Positions 11,070-20,012 of a DNA stretch of 64,000 bases are shown in pieces; positions within the stretch are counted from its first letter, which is position 1; each line of letters opens with the position of its first letter. Source of the stretch: Comamonas odontotermitis (GTDB lineage: Bacteria; Pseudomonadota; Gammaproteobacteria; Burkholderiales; Burkholderiaceae_C). The position numbers and the translations under genes were made by a program. The notes under the pieces are model-generated. The model was not told where the DNA came from. It made no database searches and saw nothing but the letters and a program-made list of their open reading frames with translations. The stretch lies in the NCBI RefSeq assembly GCF_014207855.1, contig NZ_JACHKZ010000005.1, positions 124,001 through 188,000 on the forward strand, in the 5' to 3' direction.

Positions 11070-11495
11070 TCAGAATGCAAAATCTTTCAACGCCTCAGGC
11101 GTCATCTTCTCCAGGGCTTCAGCCTCCTTCTCTTCGTAGGTGGCCTTGTCCCATAGCTCGAAATGGCTACCCATCCCCATCAGGATCGCTTCCTTAGTGA
11201 TGCCGACAGCCGCCCGCAATTCGGGCGACACCAGCACACGTCCGGTCGCGTCCATTTCCACTTCCATCGCATTGCCCAGAAACATGCGCTTGTACCACTG
11301 GGCATCAAGTGGCAGTTTGGCAATCTTGGAGCTGAAGGCTTCCCATTCATCGCGTGGAAACACCATCAAGCAGCCATGCGGATGGCGCGTGATGGTGATC
11401 GAGGCCCCAGCCTGCACCAGCGCGTCGCGGTGCCGGGTCGGTATGGACAACCGACCCTTGGCATCGAGGCTGAGTGAAGAGGCTCCCTGAAACAC
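11070..11495 (-). CDS. mraZ: MraZ, transcriptional regulator of the dcw operon (GTG start)
   Basis: DNA-binding protein of the AbrB-like double-SpoVT fold that binds repeats upstream of its own gene. From GTG 11495 the protein is 141 residues and starts [32 protein letters not shown] is the first MraZ motif. The second copy ([15 protein letters not shown]) lies about 75 residues later. The frame is open further upstream, but the family N-terminus fits GTG. It is the first gene of the division cluster, and its operator is directly upstream. Confidence 0.94.
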   Translation of the reverse strand: MFQGASSLSLDAKGRLSIPTRHRDALVQAGASITITRHPHGCLMVFPRDEWEAFSSKIAKLPLDAQWYKRMFLGNAMEVEMDATGRVLVSPELRAAVGITKEAILMGMGSHFELWDKATYEEKEAEALEKMTPEALKDFAF

Positions 11496-11532
11496 GGTGT
11501 GGTCTTTGTTGATGGGTTCCGATGAATCGAAA

Positions 11533-11567
11533 GTGCACTTTTTCCCACAAAATTGCACTTTTCCCCA
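11533..11567 (-). promoter_or_regulatory. MraZ operator: four boxes at exact 10-bp spacing
   Basis: Reading the minus strand, four pentamers start every 10 bases: TGGGG (11567-11563), TGCAA (11557-11553), TGGGA (11547-11543) and TGCAC (11537-11533). MraZ is known to bind TGGGN repeats separated by 5-bp spacers, so two boxes match fully and two are degenerate (TGC for TGG). The site ends about 38 bases before the mraZ start, consistent with autorepression of the whole cluster. Confidence 0.8.
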
Positions 11568-11823
11568 CTGTATCAGGATTTACCCAGCACACCAAAACTT
11601 CACACAATCATTTGCAATGAAAACACAAATAAATCAATAACTTATATCCGCATTATCGCCAAAACGCCGAAAAAAATTTCGTTAATTCATAAGTACTTAG
11701 GATCGCCTCTAGATCCAGACTCTGAGCACTTTTCGACGAAAATAGGCACCGTCTCAGATTCTTTTAGTTACAAATAAACAATCTGCATGACAGACTGCAA
11801 AGCGATGCACACCACAAAAGCAA
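11568..11823. other. Intergenic AT-rich stretch between the dcw and hslU regions
   Basis: No convincing coding frame is seen; the 74-codon plus-strand frame at 11553-11777 looks like chance. The stretch is markedly AT-richer than its surroundings and probably holds the dcw promoter (transcribed leftwards). I could not pick a -35/-10 pair with confidence. Confidence 0.5.
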
Positions 11824-11848
11824 GCGCCCGCCAACTTGTGGCGAGCGC
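11812..11848 (-). terminator. Probable rho-independent terminator after hslU
   Basis: Minus-strand hairpin with 10-base arms (11848-11839 and 11833-11824, one mismatch) and a 5-base loop, followed by TTGCTTTTG. It lies about 37 bases past the hslU stop and would end the hslVU transcript. Confidence 0.7.
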
Positions 11849-11884
11849 GCAGTGCATCATACGGGGTTTAAGAAGCAGTCCGGC

Positions 11885-13201
11885 TTACAGGATATAGCGC
11901 GACAGGTCTTCGTTCTGGCTCAGTGAGCCCAGCTTGCCATCCACGTAGGCGGCGTCGATGGTGACGGTCTGCCCTCCCAGGCGGGTGGCATCAAAGCTGA
12001 TTTCCTCCAGCAGGCGCTCCATCACCGTGGCCAGGCGGCGGGCACCAATGTTTTCGGTGCGCTCGTTCACATCGAAGGCAATGTAGGCAAGGCGGGTGAT
12101 GCCATCGGGGCGAAAATCAAGCGTCACCCCTTCTGTTGCGAGCAATGCCTGGTACTGCTTGACCAGCGAGGCGTGGGTCTGCGTCAGGATGGCTTCGAAA
12201 TCCTGCACCGAGAGAGATTCCAGCTCCACACGGATTGGAAAGCGGCCCTGTAGCTCGGGAATCAGATCGCTGGGCTTGGCCAGATGGAAAGCGCCCGAGG
12301 CAATGAACAGGATATGGTCGGTCTTGACCATGCCGTACTTGGTGGAGACCGTAGTGCCCTCGACCAGCGGCAGCAGGTCGCGCTGCACGCCCTGGCGCGA
12401 TACGTCGGCGCCGCTGCTCTCCTGGCGCGCGGCAACCTTGTCGATTTCATCGATGAAGACGATGCCGTTTTGCTCCAGGTTGTCGATCGCCCGGGTCTTC
12501 ACGTCGTCCTCGTTGACCAGCTTGGCGGCCTCTTCGTCGGCAATCAGCTGCAGTGCCTCACCAATCTTGAGCTTGCGGGTCTTGCGCTTTTCCTGCCCCA
12601 TCTGGCTGAACATGCCGCGCAATTGCTCGGCCATTTCTTCCATGCCCTGCGGGCCCATGATCTCGATCTGCGGCTTAGCCTCGGCCAGATCGATTTCGAT
12701 TTCCTTGTCGTTCAACTCCCCCTGGCGCAGCTTTTTGCGGAACACCTGGCGCGTACCCGTATCAGGTACGGCTTCGCCCGTGCGCGCCGGTGGCAGCAAC
12801 ACATCCAGAATCCGCTCTTCGGCCGCATCTTCAGCACGCACTCGCACCTTCTTCATGTCCGTGGCGCGCGTCTGCTTGATGGCCACTTCCGCCAGGTCAC
12901 GGATGATGGCATCCACGTCCTTGCCCACATAACCCACTTCGGTGAACTTGGTCGCCTCCACCTTGATGAACGGCGCGTCGGCCAGCTTGGCCAGCCGGCG
13001 GGCAATTTCGGTCTTGCCCACGCCGGTGGGGCCGATCATCAGAATGTTCTTGGGCGTGATCTCCTGGCGCAACCCATCTGCCACCTGCTGGCGGCGCCAG
13101 CGGTTGCGCAGCGCAATTGCCACGGCACGCTTGGCCTTGGCCTGGCCGACGATGTGGTTGTCGAGTTCGGAAACGATTTCCTGGGGCGTCATCGATGACA
13201 T
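11885..13201 (-). CDS. hslU: HslU, ATPase subunit of the HslUV protease
   Basis: AAA+ unfoldase that feeds substrates to HslV. The ATG at 13201 gives [20 protein letters not shown] and 438 residues, matching the usual 440-445; the frame is open upstream to a TTG. Walker A GPTGVGKT is near residue 58 and Walker B FIDEIDK near 250. Between them is the I-domain with its charged helices. The C-terminus SRYIL matches the family tail that inserts into HslV. It is downstream of hslV, separated by 141 bases that contain an interspersed repeat. Confidence 0.97.
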   Translation of the reverse strand: MSSMTPQEIVSELDNHIVGQAKAKRAVAIALRNRWRRQQVADGLRQEITPKNILMIGPTGVGKTEIARRLAKLADAPFIKVEATKFTEVGYVGKDVDAIIRDLAEVAIKQTRATDMKKVRVRAEDAAEERILDVLLPPARTGEAVPDTGTRQVFRKKLRQGELNDKEIEIDLAEAKPQIEIMGPQGMEEMAEQLRGMFSQMGQEKRKTRKLKIGEALQLIADEEAAKLVNEDDVKTRAIDNLEQNGIVFIDEIDKVAARQESSGADVSRQGVQRDLLPLVEGTTVSTKYGMVKTDHILFIASGAFHLAKPSDLIPELQGRFPIRVELESLSVQDFEAILTQTHASLVKQYQALLATEGVTLDFRPDGITRLAYIAFDVNERTENIGARRLATVMERLLEEISFDATRLGGQTVTIDAAYVDGKLGSLSQNEDLSRYIL

Positions 13202-13224
13202 ATAGCAAAAATCCCGTTTTGCAC

Positions 13225-13264
13225 TCAAATTTCAAGCGCTGATAGCTATCAATTCAGTAGTTTT
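13225..13264. repeat. Interspersed repeat, copy A (gatagc/aGCGCt type)
   Basis: Contains aagcgctgatagctatcaa with flanking tttc and agtagtttt runs. It shares the GATAGC core, nearby GCGC and T-rich edges with the elements at 18201, 23866, 42505 and 50393. It sits between hslV and hslU. Confidence 0.6.
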
Positions 13265-13342
13265 GGCGTGCATCCGCTTCTTGCATCCGGCCCACGCGCT
13301 CCGAAAGCGGCCGGGCAGAGCAATTGCCGGATAAAGAGGCTG

Positions 13343-13888
13343 TCACAGCGTCTCAATGGTGTGGTGCATATTGGTATAGATGCACAGCTCACCCGCAATG
13401 CCAAGCGACTTCCGCACCACATCTTCTGCCGACAAATCGGTATTGTTCAGCAAGGCCTTCGCAGCGGAGTGTGCGTACGCTCCACCAGAGCCGATGGCCA
13501 CGAGGCCTTGCTCGGGCTCCAGCACATCCCCGTTGCCGGTGATGATAAGAGAGGCGGTATGGTCGGCCACCGCCAGCATGGCCTCCAGGCGGCGCAGCAC
13601 ACGGTCGGTACGCCAGTCCTTGGTCAGCTCGATGGCGGCACGGGTCAACTGGCCCTGGTGTTTGTCCAGCTTGGCCTCGAAGCGCTCAAACAGCGTAAAT
13701 GCATCAGCGGTTGCACCGGCAAACCCTGCCAGAACCTTGCCGCCGTAGAGCTTGCGCACCTTGCGTGCCGTGCCCTTGACAACGATGTTGCCCAGGGTGA
13801 CCTGGCCATCGCCGCCGATAGCGACCTGAATACCTTGCGGCGTTTCGCGCCGCACGCTGAGAATGGTTGTGCCGTGATACTGTTCCAT
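13343..13888 (-). CDS. hslV: HslV, proteolytic subunit of the HslUV protease
   Basis: Threonine peptidase forming two stacked hexamers capped by HslU. The ATG at 13888 gives 181 residues starting [14 protein letters not shown]. The catalytic Thr would be T7, exposed after removal of MEQYHG; enterobacterial HslV needs only Met removal, but a short propeptide of this type is common elsewhere. [28 protein letters not shown] and IGSGG are family motifs. The open frame continues about 40 codons upstream but has no family similarity. Confidence 0.97.
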   Translation of the reverse strand: MEQYHGTTILSVRRETPQGIQVAIGGDGQVTLGNIVVKGTARKVRKLYGGKVLAGFAGATADAFTLFERFEAKLDKHQGQLTRAAIELTKDWRTDRVLRRLEAMLAVADHTASLIITGNGDVLEPEQGLVAIGSGGAYAHSAAKALLNNTDLSAEDVVRKSLGIAGELCIYTNMHHTIETL

Positions 13889-14101
13889 AGTTCCCGGTAT
13901 ATGGAGCCCTCGCTCTGCATTCCAAGCCCCCCAGGGTTGAATTTCAGGCTTGCCAGCCCCCCCCCGAAAAAAGATTGCACGCACAAAAAAAGAGAGCTTG
14001 CTGCACATAGTCTGTTTGAATTTCAGCTTATTTCACCCCTGAAATTCAACAAAGACAAGCGCAGACCGCTCTCCTTTTGATATCGATAGCCGCCAGCCCG
14101 A

Positions 14102-15760
14102 TCAGTTTTCACGCTGGTTGACGATGGAATGTTCGTTGATCCCAATCAAGTTGAAAAACACCGCATTGAGCCGATGCAGATTGCCAAAGCGAATCAGCGC
14201 ATTCTTTTGCTGGCATTCGGCCACCCAGTTCAGGACCGAGCCAGCAGCCACAAAGTCAATGCGCATCAGACGATCGCAACGCACAGTGAAGGGCTGGCCG
14301 GGCTCAACCATCGGAGTGAATGCATCCAGCATCTGCGACGCATCGCCCTCGATAATTCCCTCCAACACAGCCTGCGGGCCATCCGTGGCAGCCTGCTTCT
14401 TGCCATCGTTCTGCAGTTCCGAAATCAGCAGCGAATCTACTACCGGCTTGGCGCTGCTGCGACTGCTGTCGCTCGCAAAATCCAGCTTGGGCGCCACCCA
14501 GGATGGTGGTGAGACCTCATAGGTGACGCAGTAATCCAGCGCCGCCGCTTCAAAATCCTGCTCCAGACCCATCAGCCGCAACAAGGCCATGCGCAGCAAC
14601 CAGCGGTCTTCTGTCACCGCCTTGTCGCCCACTGGCGTTTCCTGCTCCAGCACCGCCAACAGTTTGTCGGCACCGGCAAACACCACACGCGCATCGCGCT
14701 GATCGGCCCAGAAGCGGAACAGTGTCAGCAGCGGAGTGATCACCTCGTCACGCACCTCACCTACACGCGACCAATTAAGAGTCCACGGTGGTGGAAAACG
14801 CTTGAGATTGCCCTGCAAGCCCGACAGCGCCGCCGCACTGAGCGACGGAGGCGCCTGCCAATTGAGCAAGCGCACTTGTTCTTCGTCAGCATCGGCAGAT
14901 TGGGCCTTGGCACCCAACTCATCGGGCATGGAGAACCACACTGGTGCCGAGCGGCCATATTTGCTGGCGAACTCAATGGCATGAAAATCGAACTTGGTCT
15001 GGTCGCCAGTCGCCCGGTACAGGTCAAACAGCGTGAGCCACACCACCAACTGGCCCATCAAGTCACCATTGCGCTGCTGCACGAGCGCAAGCAGAGACGA
15101 CTCTGCACCAGCACTGTCGCCATTGGCATACAGCACTGCGGCTTCTTCCAGATCCACATCGTGGATGAAACGGCCTGACTCCACCTGCTCGTCAAATGCA
15201 CCCGGGGCCAGCGGTGTAGCCACCACGGGTTGGGCCTGTGGCGCAAGGGGCGAAGGCGCAGATATCGCGGATTCAGGGGGCACGGGGGCTGTGCCAGGCT
15301 CAGGCGCAGGCATGGCGCCAGTGATGCTGGCCGGAGCGGAAGCTGCGGGAGCACCGTCGCCCGACCACCACTGCTTGGACATCTGCTGCTCGATTTCGTT
15401 GATCTTTTCGAGCGTATTGGCAGGCCGGGTCAGCTTGGTGCCCTTAGATGCTGCGCCTTCGGCCATGGCCGCTTCCAGCATGGCTGCGGAATTGCGCGGC
15501 CCCATGCTGTCTGCAGCAGGTGCGGTGGATTTGTTCGCTTCACGCCGGATCTTGCGCAACTGGTCAAACTCGAGCTTGCGCACGAAATCGTTGCGGCGCT
15601 TGCGCTCCATGATTTCTTTGAGCGCCTGCTTGGAGTACTGCTCTTCCGGATTTTCAGGTTCAGGCACCTTGTCCAGCTCCGACCACTGGGTGGTCGGCTT
15701 GGTTACAAAGCGCACAACCTTGGACAACAAACCCTTGGACGGCTTATTGGCCTCACTCAT
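14102..15760 (-). CDS. STAS-domain-containing protein of unknown role
   Basis: The 552-residue protein (ATG at 15760 with GGGAG upstream) has an N-terminal charged, probably helical part (about 30-100), a Pro/Ala-rich linker (about 140-190), a long helical region resembling TPR-like repeats (about 195-430) and a C-terminal STAS-like fold (about 455-545; RCDRLMRIDFVAAGSVLNWV). STAS domains in such proteins act in regulation or scaffolding. It follows dksA on the same strand with a 44-base gap, so the two may be cotranscribed. I recognise the architecture as conserved in Burkholderiales but know no function. Confidence 0.6.
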   Translation of the reverse strand: MSEANKPSKGLLSKVVRFVTKPTTQWSELDKVPEPENPEEQYSKQALKEIMERKRRNDFVRKLEFDQLRKIRREANKSTAPAADSMGPRNSAAMLEAAMAEGAASKGTKLTRPANTLEKINEIEQQMSKQWWSGDGAPAASAPASITGAMPAPEPGTAPVPPESAISAPSPLAPQAQPVVATPLAPGAFDEQVESGRFIHDVDLEEAAVLYANGDSAGAESSLLALVQQRNGDLMGQLVVWLTLFDLYRATGDQTKFDFHAIEFASKYGRSAPVWFSMPDELGAKAQSADADEEQVRLLNWQAPPSLSAAALSGLQGNLKRFPPPWTLNWSRVGEVRDEVITPLLTLFRFWADQRDARVVFAGADKLLAVLEQETPVGDKAVTEDRWLLRMALLRLMGLEQDFEAAALDYCVTYEVSPPSWVAPKLDFASDSSRSSAKPVVDSLLISELQNDGKKQAATDGPQAVLEGIIEGDASQMLDAFTPMVEPGQPFTVRCDRLMRIDFVAAGSVLNWVAECQQKNALIRFGNLHRLNAVFFNLIGINEHSIVNQREN

Positions 15761-15804
15761 GGCTACTCCCTCTCTTTGGCATGTCCGGCTTCGGCCCTCC
15801 AGCC

Positions 15805-16287
15805 TCAATCGCCAAACATTTTTTGTTTCAGCTCACGGCGCTGCTGCGCTTCCAGCGACAGCGTGGCTGTCGGGCGCGCCAGCAGACGACCCACACCGAT
15901 CGGCTCGCCGGTTTCGTCGCAATAGCCATAATCGCCCGCATCAATGCGTGCAATCGACTGGTCGATCTTTTTGAGAAGCTTACGCTCCCGATCACGAGTG
16001 CGCAAGACCAAAGCGTGCTCTTCTTCGATGGTGGCACGGTCGGCCGGGTCAGGCACCACGACGGTATCTTCGCGCAGATTCTCGGTGGTTGCATCCGCAT
16101 TGAGGTGGATGCCCTTCTTCAGCTCCACCAGCTTGTTGCGGAAGAACGCGAGCTGCACATCATTCATGTACTCGCTCTCTGGCATGGCCAGCACCTCATC
16201 GTCCGTGAGCGCATCTGCCGGCTTCGACTTCCAGGCGTTGGCCAGCTTGGTGTCGCGTTTGGGGGTGGTTTGCGTTGTGGTTGGCAT
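15805..16287 (-). CDS. dksA: DksA, RNA polymerase secondary-channel factor, Cys-poor form
   Basis: Works with ppGpp to adjust rRNA and amino-acid promoters by inserting a coiled coil into the RNA polymerase channel. The 160-residue protein has the coiled coil (about 45-115) with the tip motif DPADRA (80-85). The C-terminal globular region reads YGYCDETGEPIG and ATLSLEAQQ. Canonical DksA has four Cys binding zinc (CxxC...CxxC); here only C123 remains, the others being Thr, Ser and Ala. The fold must therefore be zinc-independent. A COG0523 metallochaperone gene lies next upstream on the same strand. Confidence 0.92.
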   Translation of the reverse strand: MPTTTQTTPKRDTKLANAWKSKPADALTDDEVLAMPESEYMNDVQLAFFRNKLVELKKGIHLNADATTENLREDTVVVPDPADRATIEEEHALVLRTRDRERKLLKKIDQSIARIDAGDYGYCDETGEPIGVGRLLARPTATLSLEAQQRRELKQKMFGD

Positions 16288-16725
16288 AGTTCTCTCGACT
16301 GGCTAGTGCAGTTTATCCATGCCGGCGGACGTCCGCCGGGGTTACAAAAGGCGCCGCATGACACAGGTTCAGCGCCCTACTCTCTCTGGCCGATCCGGGA
16401 ACCGGGCCGCTTTGCTTTGAAGACGCGCCGCGAGGCCACGACTTCGCCTTGTGCAAGTTCTCGCCCCCGGGCTCTCTCCGGCAGCGCAGGCCTTGCATGC
16501 ACAAGCCTCCTTCTCTGTCGTCACTACGGCTGCAGCCCCTCTTCAGACCACCGCCATGTCACCGATCCAGTCCCGCCCTTGCAAGCCGCGGATTCCGCGT
16601 CTTCCGCTTTGCTGCATTTCGGGCCGCGATTGTATATGCCATTAGCGCCTGCCAACAAGGGATTGCGGCCCTCGTACAACGCCGGGTTTGCCCTGAGGCG
16701 CGCCCGTTCACAGACGTTTACGAAC
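16288..16725. other. 438-base intergenic region upstream of dksA
   Basis: No plausible gene is seen. The notable item is a perfect 18-bp palindrome at 16322-16339 (ccggcggacgtccgccgg), about 35 bases before the dksA start. It has no loop and no T-run, so it looks more like a protein-binding site or mRNA hairpin than a terminator. The remainder shows only chance frames. Confidence 0.45.
16322..16339. repeat. Perfect 18-bp palindrome before dksA
   Basis: Two exact complementary 9-base arms with no spacer, in the 5' untranslated region or promoter of dksA. Role unknown. Confidence 0.6.
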
Positions 16726-17832
16726 TCAGGCCGCCACCACGCACTGATCCAGGCCTTGCTTGAAGATATCCTGCGGCAGATCAATGCCGATGAACACCAT
16801 CTTGCTCTGGCGCGCCTCATCCGCAGCCCACTCCGGCCCCAGGTCACTGCCCATCAGCTGGTGCACACCCTGAAAGATCACTTTGCGGTTGGTACCCTTC
16901 ATCGCCAATACGCCTTTATAGCGCAGCATGCGAGGGCCATAAATGTTCACAATGGCCCCCAGAAAATCTTCGAGCTTGGCCGGGTCAAAGGCCTTGTCGG
17001 TTCTGTAGACAAAGCTCTTCACATCATCGTCGTGGTGATGGTGGTGCGGGTGACTGCAGTGCTCGCCATGTTCATGGTCGTGATCGTGATCGCAATCTTT
17101 GCCGTGCGCATGGTGGTCATGGTCATGTTCGCACTTGCCATGGTCATGGTCGCAGTGGCTGTGGTCATGACTGTCTTCCTTGAGGAAATCGGGATCAATG
17201 TCCAGTTTCGCGTTCAGATTGAAGCCAAACAGGTCAAACACTTCCTTGAGCGGCACATCACCAAAGTGCACGGCACGAATGGGCGCGCGCGGGTTCATGT
17301 GTTTCAGGCGATGGACCAGCGCATCTTTCTCGGCCTCGGTCACGAGGTCGGTCTTGGACAGAAAAATCTGGTCGGCAAAACCCACCTGGCGGCGCGCTTC
17401 CTGGCGCGTGTCCAACTGCTGGTTCGCATGCTTGGCGTCCACCAGCGTGATGATGGAATCGATCAGGCAGGTTTCTGCGATCTCTTCGTCCATGAAGAAA
17501 GTCTGCGCCACAGGCCCTGGATCTGCAAGGCCCGTGGTTTCGATCACGATGCGATCAAAGTCGAGCAAACCCTTGCGGCGCTTGGCAGCCAGCAATTGCA
17601 AGGCTTCACGCAGATCTTCACGAATGGTGCAGCAGATGCATCCATTGCTCATCTGCAGGATCTGCTCTTTCGACTCCGTCTTGAGAATGTCAGTGTCGAT
17701 GTTTTCTTCGCCGAACTCGTTCTCGATCACGGCAATCTTCATGCCGTGTGATTCATGCAGCACGCGCTTGAGCAGCGTAGTTTTGCCCGAGCCGAGAAAG
17801 CCCGTGAGGATGGTGACTGGAATGAGAGGCAT
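16726..17832 (-). CDS. COG0523 (CobW/YjiA/ZNG1) GTP-dependent metallochaperone, His-rich
   Basis: G3E-family GTPase that delivers metal, probably zinc, to client proteins. The ATG at 17832 gives 368 residues starting MPLIPVTILTGFLGSGKTT, with Walker A at 11-18, the metal motif C65-I-C67-C68, and the SKTD guanine motif. A His/Asp-rich stretch at about 205-275 (runs of HDHDH and a five-His run) should bind several metal ions. The C-terminal CobW_C domain follows (KGVLAM, GVHQLMG). It lies upstream of dksA on the same strand. I use no gene symbol because COG0523 members have many roles. Confidence 0.88.
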   Translation of the reverse strand: MPLIPVTILTGFLGSGKTTLLKRVLHESHGMKIAVIENEFGEENIDTDILKTESKEQILQMSNGCICCTIREDLREALQLLAAKRRKGLLDFDRIVIETTGLADPGPVAQTFFMDEEIAETCLIDSIITLVDAKHANQQLDTRQEARRQVGFADQIFLSKTDLVTEAEKDALVHRLKHMNPRAPIRAVHFGDVPLKEVFDLFGFNLNAKLDIDPDFLKEDSHDHSHCDHDHGKCEHDHDHHAHGKDCDHDHDHEHGEHCSHPHHHHHDDDVKSFVYRTDKAFDPAKLEDFLGAIVNIYGPRMLRYKGVLAMKGTNRKVIFQGVHQLMGSDLGPEWAADEARQSKMVFIGIDLPQDIFKQGLDQCVVAA

Positions 17833-18108
17833 AAAACACCCGAAAGTTACACACTGGGCGGCGGTGGGGGTACCGCGTCTGCCCGCCGTCCCGGACGGAC
17901 AATCGCGGACCGGCCGATAGAGCCGTCGCTCTAAACACATCTATATGGAATCACTTCGCGCCATATCAAGCCGGGCGACGAAGGGAGCGGGCTATTGTGG
18001 CATGGTTTGCACCAAGGGGTGATAAGGGGAGCTTCAGGCTGCCTGTGTCTATCGACAGAGAGGGCAACGACCCAGTGAGGGTTGCACGTCACCCCATCGG
18101 AGATCCTT

Positions 18109-18171
18109 ATGTCTGCATCTGCTCACCAGGCACCCACCGGAGACCGGTCCGCAGCCTGCCTGCGCCGGTGA
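18109..18171 (+). CDS. Possible 20-residue peptide ORF with good RBS
   Basis: ATG at 18109 is preceded by GGAGA at 5-base spacing and reads MSASAHQAPTGDRSAACLRR before TGA. No plus-strand gene follows, so a leader-peptide role has no obvious target. It may be chance; recorded because the RBS is stronger than that of several real genes here. Confidence 0.2.
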   Translation: MSASAHQAPTGDRSAACLRR

Positions 18172-18200
18172 AACGAACCACCCAAACCTCAAAACGCTAT

Positions 18201-18252
18201 CAAATAAATAGCTACCAATCCTTAATTGATGAACGCCAGCGGCCGAAAAATC
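18201..18252. repeat. Interspersed repeat, copy B
   Basis: Contains aaataaatagctacc, cttaattgat and acgccagcggc in the same order as AAATAGCT, CTTAT and GCGC in the other copies. It lies just after the xerC stop. Confidence 0.5.
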
Positions 18253-18258
18253 AAAAAT

Positions 18259-19227
18259 TCAATCCTTTTTGCGCGCCCGGGGGTGTGCCTTATCGTAAAC
18301 CTGCGCCAGATGCTGAAAATCCAGCCGGGTATAAACCTGCGTCGTGGTGATGCTCGCGTGGCCCAGCAGTTCCTGCACGGCTCGCAGATCCTGGCTGGAC
18401 TGCAGGACATGGCTGGCAAAGGAATGGCGAAGCATGTGCGGATGCACGGGCGTGGTCATGCCCGCCGTCACGCTGCGCTCCCGCAGGCGCTGCCAGACGC
18501 TGGCAGCCGACAGGCGGGCGCCACGCACACCAATGAAGAGCGCGGGATCGCACTGCCCAGCCGCGGGCAAGCTCTGGGCTCGCACCTGCAACCATGCGTG
18601 CAAGGCGGCCAGCGCCTCCTTGCCCACCGGCACAGTGCGCCGCTTGCTGCCTTTGCCCAACACATGGGCTTCGGCGGCCTGCAAATCCACCCAGCCACGC
18701 GCATGTTCACTGGCCAAGACATCCAGCCCGACCAACTCACCCACACGCAGGCCACTGCCGTACATCAGCTCCACCATGGCCGTATCGCGCGCCTGCACCC
18801 ACGGGTCGCCCTGGGCATGGGCGCTTTCGGCAAAACGCACCGCATCGTCCACCGACAGCGCCTTGGGCAACGGCTTGGGCGACTTGGGGGCGCGCACATC
18901 CTGAACGGGGTTGTGAGCGATCAGCCCCTCGCGCCCAGCCCAGGTGTAAAAACCGCGCCAACCCGAGAGAATCAACGCGATGCCGCGTCCACTGCGGCCC
19001 GCGCCGTGCATCTGCGCCACAAAACGGCGTATGTGGTTGGGGGTGAGTTGCAGCGCAGGCATGGCGGCATCGGCTGCCATGGCCTGCAGGCGTTGCAGAT
19101 CGAGCAGGTACAAAGTCTGCGTGCGTGCAGCCAGGCGCTTTTGCACGCGCACATGTTCCAGATAGCGCAGCATCTCAGGCGACAGCGTCTGCTGTGCCTG
19201 CTCTGACTCGTCGCTACCGGATGCCAT
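18259..19227 (-). CDS. xerC: XerC, site-specific tyrosine recombinase
   Basis: Resolves chromosome dimers at dif together with XerD. The 322-residue protein has an N-terminal SAM-like core-binding domain (about 15-105) and a C-terminal catalytic domain. Visible catalytic residues are R in YGSGLRVGEL, K in GKGSKRR, H-R in HPHMLRHSFASH, H in LGHASITTTQ and the nucleophile Y in VYTRLDF. It lies 8 bases after the DUF484 gene, and the dapF-DUF484-xerC order is the classic proteobacterial arrangement, which supports XerC over a phage integrase. Confidence 0.96.
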   Translation of the reverse strand: MASGSDESEQAQQTLSPEMLRYLEHVRVQKRLAARTQTLYLLDLQRLQAMAADAAMPALQLTPNHIRRFVAQMHGAGRSGRGIALILSGWRGFYTWAGREGLIAHNPVQDVRAPKSPKPLPKALSVDDAVRFAESAHAQGDPWVQARDTAMVELMYGSGLRVGELVGLDVLASEHARGWVDLQAAEAHVLGKGSKRRTVPVGKEALAALHAWLQVRAQSLPAAGQCDPALFIGVRGARLSAASVWQRLRERSVTAGMTTPVHPHMLRHSFASHVLQSSQDLRAVQELLGHASITTTQVYTRLDFQHLAQVYDKAHPRARKKD

Positions 19228-19235
19228 GCAAGCCT

Positions 19236-19925
19236 TCAGCGCAGGCGCGAGAGCACGCTCGCAGCCACCTCGCCAATGCGTTCGAGCAGATCGGTGCTCA
19301 TGTCGGCATCAAAGCGCATCGGATCGGGTGAGCCCAGCACCAGCAGACCCCATGCTGGCTCATCGCCATTGATGGCGCCATCGCGCAGGGGCAGCAGCAC
19401 CACCGACTGCACCTGGGCGCTGTCTGGCAGCCAGCCAGCGGGCTCCACACCCACATTAGGGCCGCAATACGGGGTCGAGAGCGAACCCGCAAAGCTGCGC
19501 GCATCGGCGCTGATGCCCTGCGCAAAGGGCTCGTTCAGGTAGGTCTCGGCCACATCCCACAGCCGGATGGCCACCTGGGGGACATCAAAATGGCGCGCAA
19601 GGCCCTCGGCAATGGCCTCGGGCAGTTGCACAGGATTGCGGGTCTTGACCACGTCGCAGGTCCAATGGTGAATGCGATCGATGGTGTGGTGGTTCTGGCT
19701 GCCATTGCGCATCATGTCCATGATGCGGTGCTCCAGGCCCTTGATCTTGTCGCGCAGCATCTCGGCCTGGCGCTCCTGCAGGCTCACAGTGCGGTTGCCA
19801 TACGGGCTGATGATCTGCACGCCCGCCAGCACCTGGGCCTGGCGCTCAAAGAAATCAGGCGTCTGGATCAGAAATTCCGCAATGTCTTCTTCGGTGATCG
19901 GGGGAACCTGGTTATCCGTCGTCAT
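19236..19925 (-). CDS. DUF484 family protein (GAF-like)
   Basis: Starts MTTDNQVPPITEEDIAEFLI (ATG at 19925), 229 residues. EEDIAEFLIQTPDFFERQAQVLAG and the following coiled coil (LQERQAEMLRDKIKGLEHRI) are typical of DUF484; the rest resembles a GAF domain. Function is unknown; the gene is nearly always between dapF and xerC in proteobacteria, as here. Confidence 0.9.
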   Translation of the reverse strand: MTTDNQVPPITEEDIAEFLIQTPDFFERQAQVLAGVQIISPYGNRTVSLQERQAEMLRDKIKGLEHRIMDMMRNGSQNHHTIDRIHHWTCDVVKTRNPVQLPEAIAEGLARHFDVPQVAIRLWDVAETYLNEPFAQGISADARSFAGSLSTPYCGPNVGVEPAGWLPDSAQVQSVVLLPLRDGAINGDEPAWGLLVLGSPDPMRFDADMSTDLLERIGEVAASVLSRLR

Positions 19926-20012
19926 GGTGTCTCTCGTCTCTCTTGGAACGTGTTTGCTGCATCTGCAGGCGCCGCCGTACCGCCTATGGCTTGCGGGTTC
20001 AGCGGCGGCCAC

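Larger units (their letters stand above)
17833..18258. other. 426-base intergenic region upstream of the COG0523 gene
   Basis: Holds interspersed repeat copy B at 18201-18252 and a possible 20-codon plus-strand frame at 18109-18171. I looked for a Zur-like palindrome near the COG0523 start and saw none. Nothing else is evident. Confidence 0.45.

Noticed and set aside
11553..11777. 74-codon plus-strand frame upstream of mraZ
   Set aside because: It overlaps the MraZ operator, has no RBS and an Asn/Lys/Ile-rich composition expected from AT-rich intergenic DNA.
17041..17160. Tandem CAT/ATG-rich stretch resembling a repeat array
   Set aside because: It is the coding sequence of the His/Asp-rich metal-binding segment of the COG0523 protein, not a CRISPR or satellite.
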